Source of the DNA: Tardiphaga robiniae
Lineage (GTDB): Bacteria; Pseudomonadota; Alphaproteobacteria; Rhizobiales; Xanthobacteraceae
Assembly: GCF_013359755.1 (NCBI RefSeq)
Contig: NZ_JABMCJ010000056.1
Coordinates: 1 to 42,379, forward strand
Direction of reading: 5' to 3'
Length of the DNA: 42,379 bases
In this document: positions 1 to 8,657 of the stretch, in pieces
Numbering within the stretch: the first letter of the stretch is position 1
Layout: each line of letters starts with the position of its first letter
Notes under the pieces: model-generated
Database searches by the model: none
What the model saw: only the letters and a program-made list of their open reading frames with translations
Told to the model about the DNA's origin: nothing
Translations under genes and position numbers: made by a program

Positions 1-66
1 GACATAAGCCTTCTGGTGATATGGCTTCGTCGCCACACCGAGCAATTCGGCGGCGGCATTGTTGCC
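1..66. repeat. Left copy of 66-bp terminal direct repeat (circle overlap)
   Basis: Bases 1-66 are identical to 42314-42379 in the same orientation. The repeat lies inside a coding gene and has no inverted ends, so it looks like an assembly overlap of a closed molecule and not a transposon feature. Removing one copy gives a circle of 42,313 bp. Confidence 0.95.
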
Positions 67-1020
67 CGCAAAGGCGCCCATCCGCGTTGCGTGCTGGCAC
101 GACATCAGCGCGTAGTTGCCGACGTCATCACATGCCGCCCTCGCGGCATCGCCAGTCGCAAAGACGCCAGGTACCGACAGCACGTGCAGGTCACGGTCGA
201 CGAACAGACGGCCAAAACTGTCGCGCCCGGCGGGGATCTGCGCGGTCAACGGCGCGGCACGCATGCCGGCGGCCCAGATCACCGTGGCACTCTCGATGTA
301 GTCGCCGTTGGAAAGCGTAACACCGGACCTTTCGAGCGAAGTCACGCCGATACCGAGCCGCCTTTCCACACCGAGCACATGGAGGGCATCCTCGATATGC
401 GGACGCGGACCCGCTCCCATATCGGGTGCGATTGCAGCGTTTCGCTCGACAATGACGACGTGCGGATTTGTATCTCTGCCGAGAATTGCTCGCAGGCGTG
501 CCGGCATTTCGGTCGCCACTTCGATCCCGGTAAAACCGCCACCGGCGACCACCACCGTATCACGCGCCTTCGACGGCGGCTGCTTCGCCAGATCGTGCAA
601 ATGCTGATCCAGTGCAATCGCATCGCTCAGCTGATCGACGCTGAAGCCATATTGCGCCAGTCCAGGTATATCGGGACGAAAGAGCTGGCTGCCGGTCGCA
701 ATGACGAGCCGATCATAGGCAATGACCTGCTCCGCGCGTCCGGCCGCCGTGATCTTGACAGCGCGGAGCTTGGTATCGACCGTCTCCACGCTGCCCTGCA
801 GATAGACGACGTCGATCGCCTTCAGTACGTCCTGCAGCGGCGCCGTCAGCGTTTCGGGATTCGCTTCGTAGAGACGGGGACGTACGACAAGCGTCGGCTC
901 CGGAGAGACGAGCACGATTTCAAGCATCTCAGGCGCGACGCCCTGGATGTCGCGCAGGCGCGCGGCTGAGAGCGCGGCATACATACCGGCAAAGCCGGCG
1001 CCGACAATGACGATTCGCAT
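1..1020 (-). CDS. FAD-dependent NADH dehydrogenase (NDH-2-like), N-terminal part; continues at 42313 across the junction
   Basis: This pyridine nucleotide-disulfide oxidoreductase-fold flavoprotein probably passes electrons from NAD(P)H to quinone or another acceptor. The ATG is at 1020-1018, preceded by AAGGAA. Visible motifs are an N-terminal FAD-binding GAGFAG (residues 7-12), a central NAD-binding GGGFTGIE, and the second FAD motif ATGDAA near residue 293. The frame is open to base 1 and continues in phase at 42313 down to a stop at 42128, giving about 401 residues, a normal NDH-2 length. It starts 37 nt after the alpha/beta hydrolase and precedes acetoacetate decarboxylase on the same strand. 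The NDH-2 label rests on overall pattern; a related FAD-dependent oxidoreductase (ferredoxin or sulfide:quinone reductase type) is possible. Confidence 0.85.
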   Translation of the reverse strand, partial: MRIVIVGAGFAGMYAALSAARLRDIQGVAPEMLEIVLVSPEPTLVVRPRLYEANPETLTAPLQDVLKAIDVVYLQGSVETVDTKLRAVKITAAGRAEQVIAYDRLVIATGSQLFRPDIPGLAQYGFSVDQLSDAIALDQHLHDLAKQPPSKARDTVVVAGGGFTGIEVATEMPARLRAILGRDTNPHVVIVERNAAIAPDMGAGPRPHIEDALHVLGVERRLGIGVTSLERSGVTLSNGDYIESATVIWAAGMRAAPLTAQIPAGRDSFGRLFVDRDLHVLSVPGVFATGDAARAACDDVGNYALMSCQHATRMGAFAGNNAAAELLGVATKPYHQKAYV

Positions 1021-1057
1021 GATGAAAATTCCTTGATTTGGACTACAGGCGCAGCGG

Positions 1058-2047
1058 TTAGGCCAAGATGAACTTCAGAATGTCGGCGTTGACGACTTCG
1101 GCATGCGTTGTGCACAGCCCGTGCGGCAGGCCTTCATAGATCTTCAGCACGCTGTGCTTGAGCAGCTTTGCTGAAAGCGATGCGGAATTCGCGACGGGGA
1201 CGATTTGATCGTCGCTACCGTGCAGAACCAGCGTCGGGACCTCGATGACCTTTAGGTCATCGCTGAAATCTGTCTCGGAGAATGCCTTGATACATTCGTA
1301 TTGGGCCTTGGCGCTGCCCATCATGCCCTGCCGCCACCAGTTCCAGATCACCGCCTGCAACGGTTTAGCGCCCGGTCGGTTGTAGCCATAGAAAGGGCCG
1401 CTCGCGAATTCCAGATAAAACTGGGATCGGCTTGCCGCGAGCTGTTGCCGCAGACCGTCCAACACTTCGATCGGGAGACCGCCCGGACTGGCTTTTGTCT
1501 TCACCATCAACGGCGGCACCGCACCGATCAGCACCAGCCTGGCAACACGACCGTGACCGAATCGCGCGACATAGCGGGTCGCCTCACCACCGCCGGTGGA
1601 ATGGCCGACATGAATGGCATTACGAAGATCGAGATGGGAAGCGAGCGCCGCAACATCGGCCGCGTAGTGATCCATGTCCTGACCGTCGATAGCCTGGCTG
1701 GAACGGCCATGGCCACGACGATCGTGGGCGATCACACGATAGCCTTTGCTCAAAAAGAAGAGCATCTGGTTCTCCCAGTCGTCGGACGACAGCGGCCAGC
1801 CATGATGAAACACGATTGGTTGCGCGGACTTTGCGCCCCAGTCACGATAAAAGATCTGCGCGCCGTCATTCGTTGTGATCGAAGACGTCAGATCTGCCAT
1901 GTCCGTCGTGCGAGAAAGCATGTCGGTTTCCTTTCCTGCCGCCGCGGACGAGCGGACGGTCATCGATGCCGCATAGATCAGTGTGGTGGCGAGCAGCTTC
2001 CGCCGCGAAAATCTTGCAAGACGGCTGATCGAGCTCTTCCAGGTCAT
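1058..2047 (-). CDS. Alpha/beta hydrolase, non-heme chloroperoxidase-like, Tat signal
   Basis: A 329-residue alpha/beta-hydrolase-fold protein. The N-terminus carries a twin-arginine signal (SRRKLLA at residues 14-20, then a hydrophobic stretch ending near SSAAA), so export to the periplasm is likely. The nucleophile is Ser150 in GHSTGG. A late Asp lies in the HGSDDQIVP segment and the His in GLPHGL, completing the triad. The sequence resembles cofactor-free haloperoxidases/esterases, for which the natural reaction is usually ester or lactone hydrolysis. The start at 2047 has GGAG eight bases upstream. The NADH dehydrogenase begins 37 nt downstream, so the two are probably co-transcribed. The true substrate cannot be read from the sequence. 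Confidence 0.8.
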   Translation of the reverse strand: MTWKSSISRLARFSRRKLLATTLIYAASMTVRSSAAAGKETDMLSRTTDMADLTSSITTNDGAQIFYRDWGAKSAQPIVFHHGWPLSSDDWENQMLFFLSKGYRVIAHDRRGHGRSSQAIDGQDMDHYAADVAALASHLDLRNAIHVGHSTGGGEATRYVARFGHGRVARLVLIGAVPPLMVKTKASPGGLPIEVLDGLRQQLAASRSQFYLEFASGPFYGYNRPGAKPLQAVIWNWWRQGMMGSAKAQYECIKAFSETDFSDDLKVIEVPTLVLHGSDDQIVPVANSASLSAKLLKHSVLKIYEGLPHGLCTTHAEVVNADILKFILA

Positions 2048-2354
2048 TCGTTCGTCTCCGTTTGAGTGAGGGCAGGCAGAAGCACGCAGTGCGTGAACGC
2101 CTCCAACATGATGCAGTCAGCAGCGCAGCGGTATCGTTCTGCGGATCAGCGCGCATGGCGTTACGAATAGTTCGACCTGTTCTTCAGGATAGGTTCGGCA
2201 GCGCAATGCCGCGCCCTAAAATCCTCGCCATCTGAAGCGAGCAACCTATGCCGAGGTATTGCCGACCCTATTCGACAGCCTAGTCGATCATGGATACGGC
2301 CCGACATAGCGTCGCCGGCGCCGCGACCTGCGCGGCGATCAACAGGAGATAGAC
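2048..2354. other. Divergent intergenic region between hydrolase and metallo-hydrolase genes
   Basis: 307 bp between two divergent genes, so it must hold both promoters. I see no gene, clear operator palindrome or repeat here. The last bases (AGGAG ahead of the ATG at 2355) are the ribosome binding site of the right-hand gene. Confidence 0.5.
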
Positions 2355-3272
2355 ATGAGCCCAGATGTTGCTTCGCGCCCGGTTCGATCGGAGCCGGAAG
2401 AGCTGGTCCCGTCGCGCTACGCAGTGAAGATCGGCGAGATCGACGTGCTGGTGATCAGCGATGGAGTGCTTCCGCTTCCAACCACCATGTTAGGTCATAA
2501 TGCCGACCCCAAGGCCCGTGCCGCCTGGATGCACCACATGTTCCTGCCGCCAGACGCTTTCGATTGGGCGCTCAATGCCGTCGTGGTGCGTAGCGGCGGC
2601 AAGACCATCCTCGTCGATGCAGGCTTGGGATCCGACCCCGATTTGAACCTGCCGCGAGCCGGACAGTTGATCAAACGAGTGGAGAGTGCCGGTATCGATC
2701 TCGCGTCGGTCACCGACATTGTGCTGACGCACATGCACATGGATCACATTGGTGGCCTGCTCGTCCCCGGTATCAAGGATCAGCTTCGCCCCGATGTCCA
2801 GATCCACGTGGCGGCGGCCGAGGTCAGTTTCTGGGACGCTCCGGATTTCTCCCGCACGGCCATGCCGCCGGGCTTCCCGGATGCACTGCGGGCAACTGCC
2901 AAGCGGTTCGCCAAGGAGTATCACAACCAGCTGCGGCAATTTGACGAGGAATACGAGGTCGCTCCGGGTGTGATCGTCCGTCGCACCGGTGGCCATACGC
3001 CCGGACACAGTATCGTCCGAGTGGCTTCAGGCAAAGACGCTCTTACCTTCGCCGGCGACGCCGTGTTTACAGTCGGATTCGATCATCCCGACTGGTTCAA
3101 TGGCTTCGAACACGATCCCGAAGAGGCAGCCCGCGTTCGCACGCGCTTGTTGAAAGAGCTGGCAGCCACCGAGGAATTACTGGTGGCCACGCACATGCCA
3201 TTTCCGTCCGTCGGACGCGTGGCGATCGATGGCGATGTTTTCCGATGGGTGCCGGTGTACTGGGATTACTAA
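2355..3272 (+). CDS. MBL-fold metallo-hydrolase (lactonase-like)
   Basis: A 305-residue cytoplasmic metallo-beta-lactamase-fold protein. The zinc-binding signature HMHMDHIGG sits at residues 126-134, followed by a GGHTPGHS segment with the third metal histidine and GDAVF with the bridging Asp. There is no signal peptide. The architecture fits the quorum-quenching lactonase / AttM-like branch (about 250-300 residues), but many members hydrolyse other esters or lactones. AGGAG lies before the ATG at 2355. It is divergent from the hydrolase-ndh unit and followed 136 nt later by an NmrA-like reductase. Exact substrate unknown. Confidence 0.8.
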   Translation: MSPDVASRPVRSEPEELVPSRYAVKIGEIDVLVISDGVLPLPTTMLGHNADPKARAAWMHHMFLPPDAFDWALNAVVVRSGGKTILVDAGLGSDPDLNLPRAGQLIKRVESAGIDLASVTDIVLTHMHMDHIGGLLVPGIKDQLRPDVQIHVAAAEVSFWDAPDFSRTAMPPGFPDALRATAKRFAKEYHNQLRQFDEEYEVAPGVIVRRTGGHTPGHSIVRVASGKDALTFAGDAVFTVGFDHPDWFNGFEHDPEEAARVRTRLLKELAATEELLVATHMPFPSVGRVAIDGDVFRWVPVYWDY

Positions 3273-3408
3273 CGCTTGCCAGGTTAGGGCAGCGCCCCGT
3301 TCTGCCGATAATATCTACGGCTTCGACGGGGCCTGCCTGAACCACAACCACCATCCAGAGAAAGACTAAGGCAACGCGGCACGCCGAGCGACAGCGAATG
3401 GAAACCTT

Positions 3409-4161
3409 ATGAAGATCGTCATTGTCGGCGGCACCGGCCTGATCGGTTCAAAATCAGCCGCCCACCTTCGCCAGCAAGGCCATGAAGTCATCGCTGCCGC
3501 ACCGAGCACCGGCGTCAATACGATCACCGGCGAGGGTCTTGCCGAGGCGCTCGCCGGTGCCTCGGTCGTTGTCGACCTCGCAAACTCGCCGTCCTTCGAG
3601 GACAAGGCCGCGCTCGAATTCTTTGAGACATCGGGCCGCAATCTGATGGCGGCGGAAAAGGCCGCCGGCGTAAAGCATCACATCGCGTTGTCCATCATTG
3701 GCGTCGATCGCCTGCCCGATAGCGGCTACATGCGCGCCAAGGCTGTCCAGGAAAGGATCATCCGGGAATCCGGCATTCCCTATACGATCGTCCACTCGAC
3801 GCAATTCATGGAATTCCTCGGCGGCATCGTCCAGTCCGGCACGGCTGGAGACACAGTACATCTGTCGCCCGCCTATGTGCAGCCCATTGCCTCCGACGAT
3901 GTTGTTGACAATATAGCGGCGGTTGCGACGGCAGCGCCGATCAATGGCGTTGTGGAGATTTCAGGCCCCGAACGTGTCCGGCTGAACGAACTCGTTGTCC
4001 GTTACCTGAAGGCAATGGGCGATACTCGCAAGGTCGAGGCAGACCCGGAGGCGCGATATTTTGGCGCAAAGCTAGAAGATGGCTCGCTTGTTTCCGACAA
4101 CAATCCACGCCTCGGCCGAATCACTTTCGAGGAGTGGTTCGCGACCTCTACCCGCAAATGA
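3409..4161 (+). CDS. NmrA-like NAD(P)-binding SDR protein
   Basis: A 250-residue atypical short-chain dehydrogenase. The N-terminal Rossmann motif is IVGGTGLIGS (residues 5-14). The usual YxxxK catalytic pair is not evident, which fits the NmrA/TMR-type NAD(P)-binding subfamily: redox sensors or quinone/epimerase-like reductases of about 250-300 residues. The phrase YTIVHSTQFMEF around residue 125 is typical of these proteins. The Shine-Dalgarno is weak (GGAAAC). It is followed after 62 nt by a secreted cupin gene on the same strand, so co-transcription is plausible. Confidence 0.75.
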   Translation: MKIVIVGGTGLIGSKSAAHLRQQGHEVIAAAPSTGVNTITGEGLAEALAGASVVVDLANSPSFEDKAALEFFETSGRNLMAAEKAAGVKHHIALSIIGVDRLPDSGYMRAKAVQERIIRESGIPYTIVHSTQFMEFLGGIVQSGTAGDTVHLSPAYVQPIASDDVVDNIAAVATAAPINGVVEISGPERVRLNELVVRYLKAMGDTRKVEADPEARYFGAKLEDGSLVSDNNPRLGRITFEEWFATSTRK

Positions 4162-4223
4162 ATGGATATCGACGCGCCGCCAAGCGCGCCGCACCGTCCA
4201 ATCGTCGATAAAGGAGCTTCGAC

Positions 4224-4640
4224 ATGATCAAACCGATTCTCGCCATTGCTATGACCGCTCTTTTGCTTACGGCGGCCTCCGCCCATGACGTCGGCGACAA
4301 GGACGCCAAGGTCACGCTTGTCTATGAGCATGCGCTACCGAACGTTCCAGGTAAGAGCATCAAGAGTGTTCTCGTGGAGTATGGTCCCGGTGGTTTCTCG
4401 GCGGCTCACACTCATCCAAGTTCGTCGTTTATCTACGCGACCGTCTTGGAGGGGGCAATTCGCAGCCAAGTCAACGATGGGCCAATAAAGGTCTATAAGG
4501 CCGGTGAAAGCTTCTCCGAGATGCCGGGCGATCGCCACGGCGTTAGTGAGAATGCCAGCAAGACGGAGCCTGCGAAACTGCTCGCGGTTTTTGTCCTCGA
4601 CTCGGCCCAGCAGGAATTGACGTTTCCGATCAAGAGATAA
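4224..4640 (+). CDS. Secreted cupin-domain protein
   Basis: A 138-residue protein with a clear Sec signal peptide (hydrophobic residues 5-19, cleavage probably after TAASA). The mature part is a single cupin barrel: motif 1 around HTHPSSSFIYATVLEG and motif 2 around GDRHGVSENAS, with histidines able to bind a metal. Periplasmic cupins of this kind often sit beside redox or stress genes, but no reaction can be assigned. A good AAGGAG precedes the ATG at 4224. A terminator-like hairpin follows the stop codon. Confidence 0.75.
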   Translation: MIKPILAIAMTALLLTAASAHDVGDKDAKVTLVYEHALPNVPGKSIKSVLVEYGPGGFSAAHTHPSSSFIYATVLEGAIRSQVNDGPIKVYKAGESFSEMPGDRHGVSENASKTEPAKLLAVFVLDSAQQELTFPIKR

Positions 4641-4646
4641 GTGACA

Positions 4647-4680
4647 GGCCGGCACACTATCCAATGCCCGGCCGTTCTTC
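4647..4680 (+). terminator. Possible terminator after the cupin gene
   Basis: The arms GGCCGG (4647-4652) and CCGGCC (4668-4673) can form a GC stem, extended by CA/TG with one bulged base. The short pyrimidine-rich GTTCTTC follows. The T-run is poor, so this is only a probable intrinsic terminator separating the cupin gene from the channel gene. Confidence 0.4.
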
Positions 4681-4713
4681 GACGTGATCAACCGTTATCG
4701 GTGAATTCCTGCC

Positions 4714-5742
4714 ATGTTTGGCGATGACCACTTCTTGCCACTCGCTCTGATCAACGTCCTAGGAGTTGCGGGCATCGTCATATGGCACGTTCAGGGCAGC
4801 AAGCGTCCGACAGGCCGCCTGGTCGTGCAGATCCTGTTCTTCATCGGGATGAGCCTCGTGCTCTACATGGGGGGCATCGCTCCGCAGCAGCCCGATGACA
4901 TCTACAGGCAGGGTTTTGCCGCGTTGCTCTCCAAATCGGCTAGAGTTTTATGGTGGACTCATCTCGCCTGGACGATCATCGGCTGCATCCACATCTACGT
5001 CAGACTCAATCGCAAGCCGCGAGAAGCGCACCTCATCTTGGACATGGCCGTCGCCGTTATCTATCTCGGCGTGGCGCTGTCGGTGATGGGTTTCGTCTTC
5101 GGGATGCCGATCGCCACGTTGGTGACAACCTCGGGCGTCGTTGCCGTGATCCTGGGTCTGGCTTTGCAGAATACGCTCGGCGACGTCTTTTCCGGCATCG
5201 CGCTGACGCTCGGCAAAGCTTATACCATCGGCGACTGGGTCCAATTGAGCGACGGCACTGCGGGTCGAGTTACCGAGACCAACTGGCGCTCCACCAATCT
5301 GCTGACCGGCGCTAACAACATCGTCATGCTGCCAAACAGCATGCTGGCGAGGCAGGGTTTGACCAGTCTCAGCCGCCCTGACGAAACGCATCAGATCACT
5401 TTGAGCGTGCGCTTCGCCGCCGGGCAAAGGCCGCGCTTTGTCGAAGACGTCATGCGGTCCGTGTTGCAGGCCAGTACCCGGATCGTCAAGGATCCGCCGC
5501 CGGCCATTGCCCTAAAAACCATCGACGCGATTGCAATCGAAGTGGAGCTGCAGTTCCGTGTCGCCAGTCTCGCTATGGGGATGTCCGCCAAAAACGAGAT
5601 CATTGACCTTATCCACGGCCAATGCGGAATAAGAGGTCTTTCGCTGGCCATCCCCGCCGAAAGCCTCGTACACGTGCCGGTGACAACCAGCCGTGAGTCT
5701 TTCGCTCCGAGTGCTGGCGCGAGCTCATCCGGCACGCTTTAG
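4714..5742 (+). CDS. MscS-family mechanosensitive ion channel
   Basis: A 342-residue inner-membrane protein. Hydrophobic segments lie at about residues 5-24, 31-50, 77-98 and 108-160. The last contains the MscS pore-helix pattern (GVVAVILGLALQNTLGDVFSGIAL, roughly residues 140-165), followed by the beta domain (GDWVQLSDGTAGRVTETNWRS). The C-terminal alpha/beta domain runs to about residue 320. It should act as a turgor-gated channel. The start at 4714 has only a weak ribosome site. It is not obviously linked to its neighbours. Confidence 0.85.
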   Translation: MFGDDHFLPLALINVLGVAGIVIWHVQGSKRPTGRLVVQILFFIGMSLVLYMGGIAPQQPDDIYRQGFAALLSKSARVLWWTHLAWTIIGCIHIYVRLNRKPREAHLILDMAVAVIYLGVALSVMGFVFGMPIATLVTTSGVVAVILGLALQNTLGDVFSGIALTLGKAYTIGDWVQLSDGTAGRVTETNWRSTNLLTGANNIVMLPNSMLARQGLTSLSRPDETHQITLSVRFAAGQRPRFVEDVMRSVLQASTRIVKDPPPAIALKTIDAIAIEVELQFRVASLAMGMSAKNEIIDLIHGQCGIRGLSLAIPAESLVHVPVTTSRESFAPSAGASSSGTL

Positions 5743-5842
5743 TATTCACTCGAAAGTATGCTTCTTCCACATGGCCGGAAGCGTTTCCCGCGACAGTGTC
5801 TTCCCAATATTCGCTAGCGTGACGCTACGCAGTTTCTGTTCG

Positions 5843-5986
5843 TCAGCAACCCTTCGGGCGACGCGGATCGTTGGCGCGGATATTGGTGCAAACGAAGGTC
5901 CGCGATTTGCCTTCCACGATTTCGAGAAAGGTCAGATCCGCCCCTACGGGGATTATTTTAGTCACTCGTTTGATCCGCCCCTGCAT
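5843..5986 (-). CDS. Small hypothetical protein, 47 residues
   Basis: In the gap between the channel gene and the AraC gene, the minus strand has an ATG at 5986-5984 and a TGA at 5845-5843. The product is basic and begins MQGRIKRVTK, with a central segment LTFLEIVEGKSRTFVC. The amino-acid composition looks protein-like and not random, but there is no recognisable domain and no strong ribosome site. It could be a small real gene or the remnant of a longer one. It lies downstream of the AraC gene on the same strand (45 nt gap). Confidence 0.35.
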   Translation of the reverse strand: MQGRIKRVTKIIPVGADLTFLEIVEGKSRTFVCTNIRANDPRRPKGC

Positions 5987-6031
5987 GGCATAGCAGTCAC
6001 GCGGATGCGACCTACAGAGTGCGAAAAAAAT

Positions 6032-6943
6032 TCACGCGGTAGCCCGTGTCGCGCGACGGGGGCTGGTACCGGTCACGCGACGGAAGGCGACGCCAAAGGC
6101 GCTCTCTGAGGCGTAGCCGAGTTCCGCCGCAATCACCGCTACCGAGGCTCCGGGCCGTGCGAGCGCCCGCTGGGCTAACACCATCCGCCAGTGCAGCAGA
6201 TAATCAATGGGCGCGCGGCCCACGGCAGCGCGGAACCGGGCCGCGAATTGGGAGCGCGACAGATGGCTGATCGCGGCAAGATTCTCCAGCCGCCAATCAT
6301 GCCCCGGTGTGCGGTGGATCGCCACGATCGCCGGGCCGATACGTGGATCGGACAGCGCGGCAAGCCAACCCCCGCTTTCTCTTTCGGGCAGTGCCCGCAG
6401 AAGCTCGATGAAGACCATCTGCATGATCTGAGCAGTCATCGCCGCACCACCGGGGGCACCGGCGCGACTCTCCTCCTCCAATCGGTCGAGAAGCCAACCG
6501 ATTCGCCCCGCCGCCGCGCTATCCGCAGGGATAACCGTCACCGGTGGTAAGGCCTCGATCAGCAGAGTAGCAGCGGGCGGCAGCTCCATCCTTCCGCCGA
6601 GGCAGCGGAACTCCAGTCCGACGCCTGCGTCCAGCCGTGCGAAGGGCAGCGTCTCACAGCCGACAAAGACATCTTCGGCCGGGCGCGGTGGGCATAACAG
6701 GTCAGTAGCCATTACGAAGGGGAGTCCCGGCGCGACCAGAAAGCAATCACCTGCACGCAGATGCCAACGCTGCCCCGAGGCTTCCAGCCAGCATTCGCCG
6801 TACCTGATCGCATTGCATTTCAAGGTAGGCAGCGAACCCACGCGGACAGCCCATCCACCGCTAGCCTCCAGCCCGGTGGAGGCCGCGGTCTGAACGCCGG
6901 CAAAGGTCAAAATCTGGGAAAGCGGGTCACCTGGTACAGACAT
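6032..6943 (-). CDS. AraC-family transcriptional regulator (cupin sensor)
   Basis: 303 residues. The N-terminal half is a cupin-like ligand-binding domain of the AraC_binding_2/DUF6597 kind (residues about 25-190). The C-terminal 100 residues hold two helix-turn-helix motifs: LENLAAISHLSRSQFAARF, and VIAAELGYASESAFGVAFRR followed by TGTSPRR. It is divergent from the dehydrogenase at 7033 with an 89-bp intergenic space. The usual inference is that it controls that gene in response to a small molecule. Inducer unknown. Confidence 0.87.
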   Translation of the reverse strand: MSVPGDPLSQILTFAGVQTAASTGLEASGGWAVRVGSLPTLKCNAIRYGECWLEASGQRWHLRAGDCFLVAPGLPFVMATDLLCPPRPAEDVFVGCETLPFARLDAGVGLEFRCLGGRMELPPAATLLIEALPPVTVIPADSAAAGRIGWLLDRLEEESRAGAPGGAAMTAQIMQMVFIELLRALPERESGGWLAALSDPRIGPAIVAIHRTPGHDWRLENLAAISHLSRSQFAARFRAAVGRAPIDYLLHWRMVLAQRALARPGASVAVIAAELGYASESAFGVAFRRVTGTSPRRATRATA

Positions 6944-7032
6944 CGGATGATCTCAACAAAAAGCAGGATAATCCAACATAGATCATCTGGGGTGTTCGCA
7001 CTATCCAAGCGAGCAACCACTAGGAGAATGCC

Positions 7033-7998
7033 ATGAACCCAATGCAGAAACCCCTGAACACCCCCTTCACCCCATTCACCACCGCCGAAGAGGTTGCGCA
7101 TGGTGCCCACCTTTCGGGCAAGACCGTCATCGTCACCGGCGGGGCCTCAGGCTTGGGGCTTGAGACCGTGCGTGTGCTGGCTGATCTCGGCGCACACATC
7201 ATCGTGCCAGCCCGCAACACTTCCACCGCTCGCGCGTCATTGGCGGGCATCACCAACGTGGAGGTGGTGGAGATGGATCTGATCGACCCGGCCTCGGTTC
7301 GCATCTTTGCCGAAAGGTTCGTAGCCACCGGCGCACCACTGCATTTGCTGATCCTCAGCGCAGGCATCATGACGCCGCCTCTCTTCCGCGACTCCAAGGG
7401 GCGCGAAGGCCAGTTCGCCACTAATCACCTTGGCCATTTCCGACTGACCGCCACGCTGTGGCCAGCGCTGAAATTGGCAGGTGGAGCGCGAGTGGTCGTT
7501 CTGTCCTCGCGCGCTCACCAATTGCCGGGATTCGACCTGACCGATCTAGATTTCGCGCGCCGGCCTTACGACAAGGTGGCCGCCTACGCGCAATCGAAGG
7601 CCGCCAACGCGCTTTTTGCCTTGGCTCTGGATATACGGGGGCAAAACTACGGTATTCGCGCCTTTTCGGTGCACCCCGGCTCGGTTTTCGGCAATCTGAC
7701 AAAGCATGCCAGCCGCGAGGAACTAGAGGCTTATGGGATACTCAATCCTGACGGCACTCCGCAGATAGATCCGGCCCAGGACAAAAAGAACTTCGCGCAA
7801 GGCGCAGCAACAACGGTTTGGTGTGCGACCGCACCGGAACTGGACGGATTAGGTGGGGTGTATTGCGAAGACTGCGACATAGCCTACGTCGAAGCCGAGG
7901 GCGGCTTCGGTGTTCGCCCGTATGCTGTGAACCCAGACTTAGCTGAAGCACTCTGGACCGAAAGTGTTCGCCTGACAGGTATCGACGTGCAAGGCTGA
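7033..7998 (+). CDS. Short-chain dehydrogenase/reductase
   Basis: A 321-residue classical-type SDR with the NAD(P)-binding motif TGGASGLG (residues 35-42), a serine in VVLSSRAH, and the catalytic Tyr185/Lys189 pair in AYAQSKAA. The length and the N-terminal extension (about 28 residues) match the retinol-dehydrogenase/WW-oxidoreductase-like bacterial SDRs. The ATG at 7033 has AGGAG six to seven bases upstream. The neighbouring divergent AraC gene suggests inducible expression. Substrate not predictable beyond an alcohol or carbonyl compound. Confidence 0.85.
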   Translation: MNPMQKPLNTPFTPFTTAEEVAHGAHLSGKTVIVTGGASGLGLETVRVLADLGAHIIVPARNTSTARASLAGITNVEVVEMDLIDPASVRIFAERFVATGAPLHLLILSAGIMTPPLFRDSKGREGQFATNHLGHFRLTATLWPALKLAGGARVVVLSSRAHQLPGFDLTDLDFARRPYDKVAAYAQSKAANALFALALDIRGQNYGIRAFSVHPGSVFGNLTKHASREELEAYGILNPDGTPQIDPAQDKKNFAQGAATTVWCATAPELDGLGGVYCEDCDIAYVEAEGGFGVRPYAVNPDLAEALWTESVRLTGIDVQG

Positions 7999-8657
7999 TC
8001 CTGTATGCCCGAACCTAGCCGTCGCTACCGTCAAGGACGGCACGGTCTCGCCCACGACGAGCGGGTCCGCCACTAACGTGCGACCCGCTTCTAGTTCATG
8101 TCGAAGTTTTTCTTTAAACGTCGTGAGCCGGAGGACAGCAATCAACGTAAAATCCTGACGGAGCGCTCAACAAGCGCCACTTCACCGACGGCGAGCTCGC
8201 CATGGCTACTCGTGGATCTACGCGGACGATGCGCGTAAGATCGGTGACAAACTTCCTTCGAAGCGGCTTGGTCCATAAAACTCTCGCGAGAAGGGCGCGG
8301 CTATGGCGACGCGCCAAGAGCTTTCGAGATCGCGTTGGGTGCCGCCTGTTCCCTTAAGGGAGATTCGCGGATCGCCCGAGATGAAGCAGCCGCGCATGCG
8401 ACGCTCGACGACTGCTGGATCGTCATCGGCTGCCCACGTTCGGGAACGAGGAAAATCGCCGCCATATGCCTACAGCGAAGAAGGCGTGGGTCAACAAGCG
8501 CGCACGAATTCTTGATTACAGCAGCCTGCAATCATACCCGTGGATAGGTTTCGACCGCTTTTAAGTCCGGCTAGGCTTGTCACACGATCTGCCTGTCGGA
8601 TCGCGCGGATTCTAGAGGTACCGACGGTCGTCGGCCCGTGATCCATGGAGCAGATAC
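7999..8657. other. Long non-coding or decayed region upstream of fdoG
   Basis: 659 bp with no convincing intact gene. Short protein-like stretches occur in shifting frames on the plus strand near 8098-8290 (for example KFFFKRREPED from 8104), as expected for old coding debris, but I recognise no family. The last 140 bp must hold the fdoG promoter. TGATT and AATCA arms (8513-8534) form a weak imperfect palindrome with a 12-bp spacer, too wide for a normal FNR box. GGAG before the ATG at 8658 is the ribosome site. Confidence 0.4.

Noticed and set aside
1-66. Terminal repeats as transposon or integron ends
   Set aside because: They are direct, lie in the middle of a conserved gene, and joining them restores that gene. 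This is overlap from closure.
16-969. Long plus-strand frame of 317 codons
   Set aside because: It is antisense to the NADH dehydrogenase, whose minus-strand frame has clear FAD and NAD motifs. The plus translation is Arg/His-rich with no domain.
1301-2065. Plus-strand frame of 254 codons
   Set aside because: Antisense to the alpha/beta hydrolase with its intact catalytic triad and Tat signal; no recognisable protein in this frame.
8513-8534. FNR/anaerobox upstream of fdoG
   Set aside because: TTGAT-like and ATCA-like arms are separated by 12 bp instead of 4, so it does not match the FNR site.
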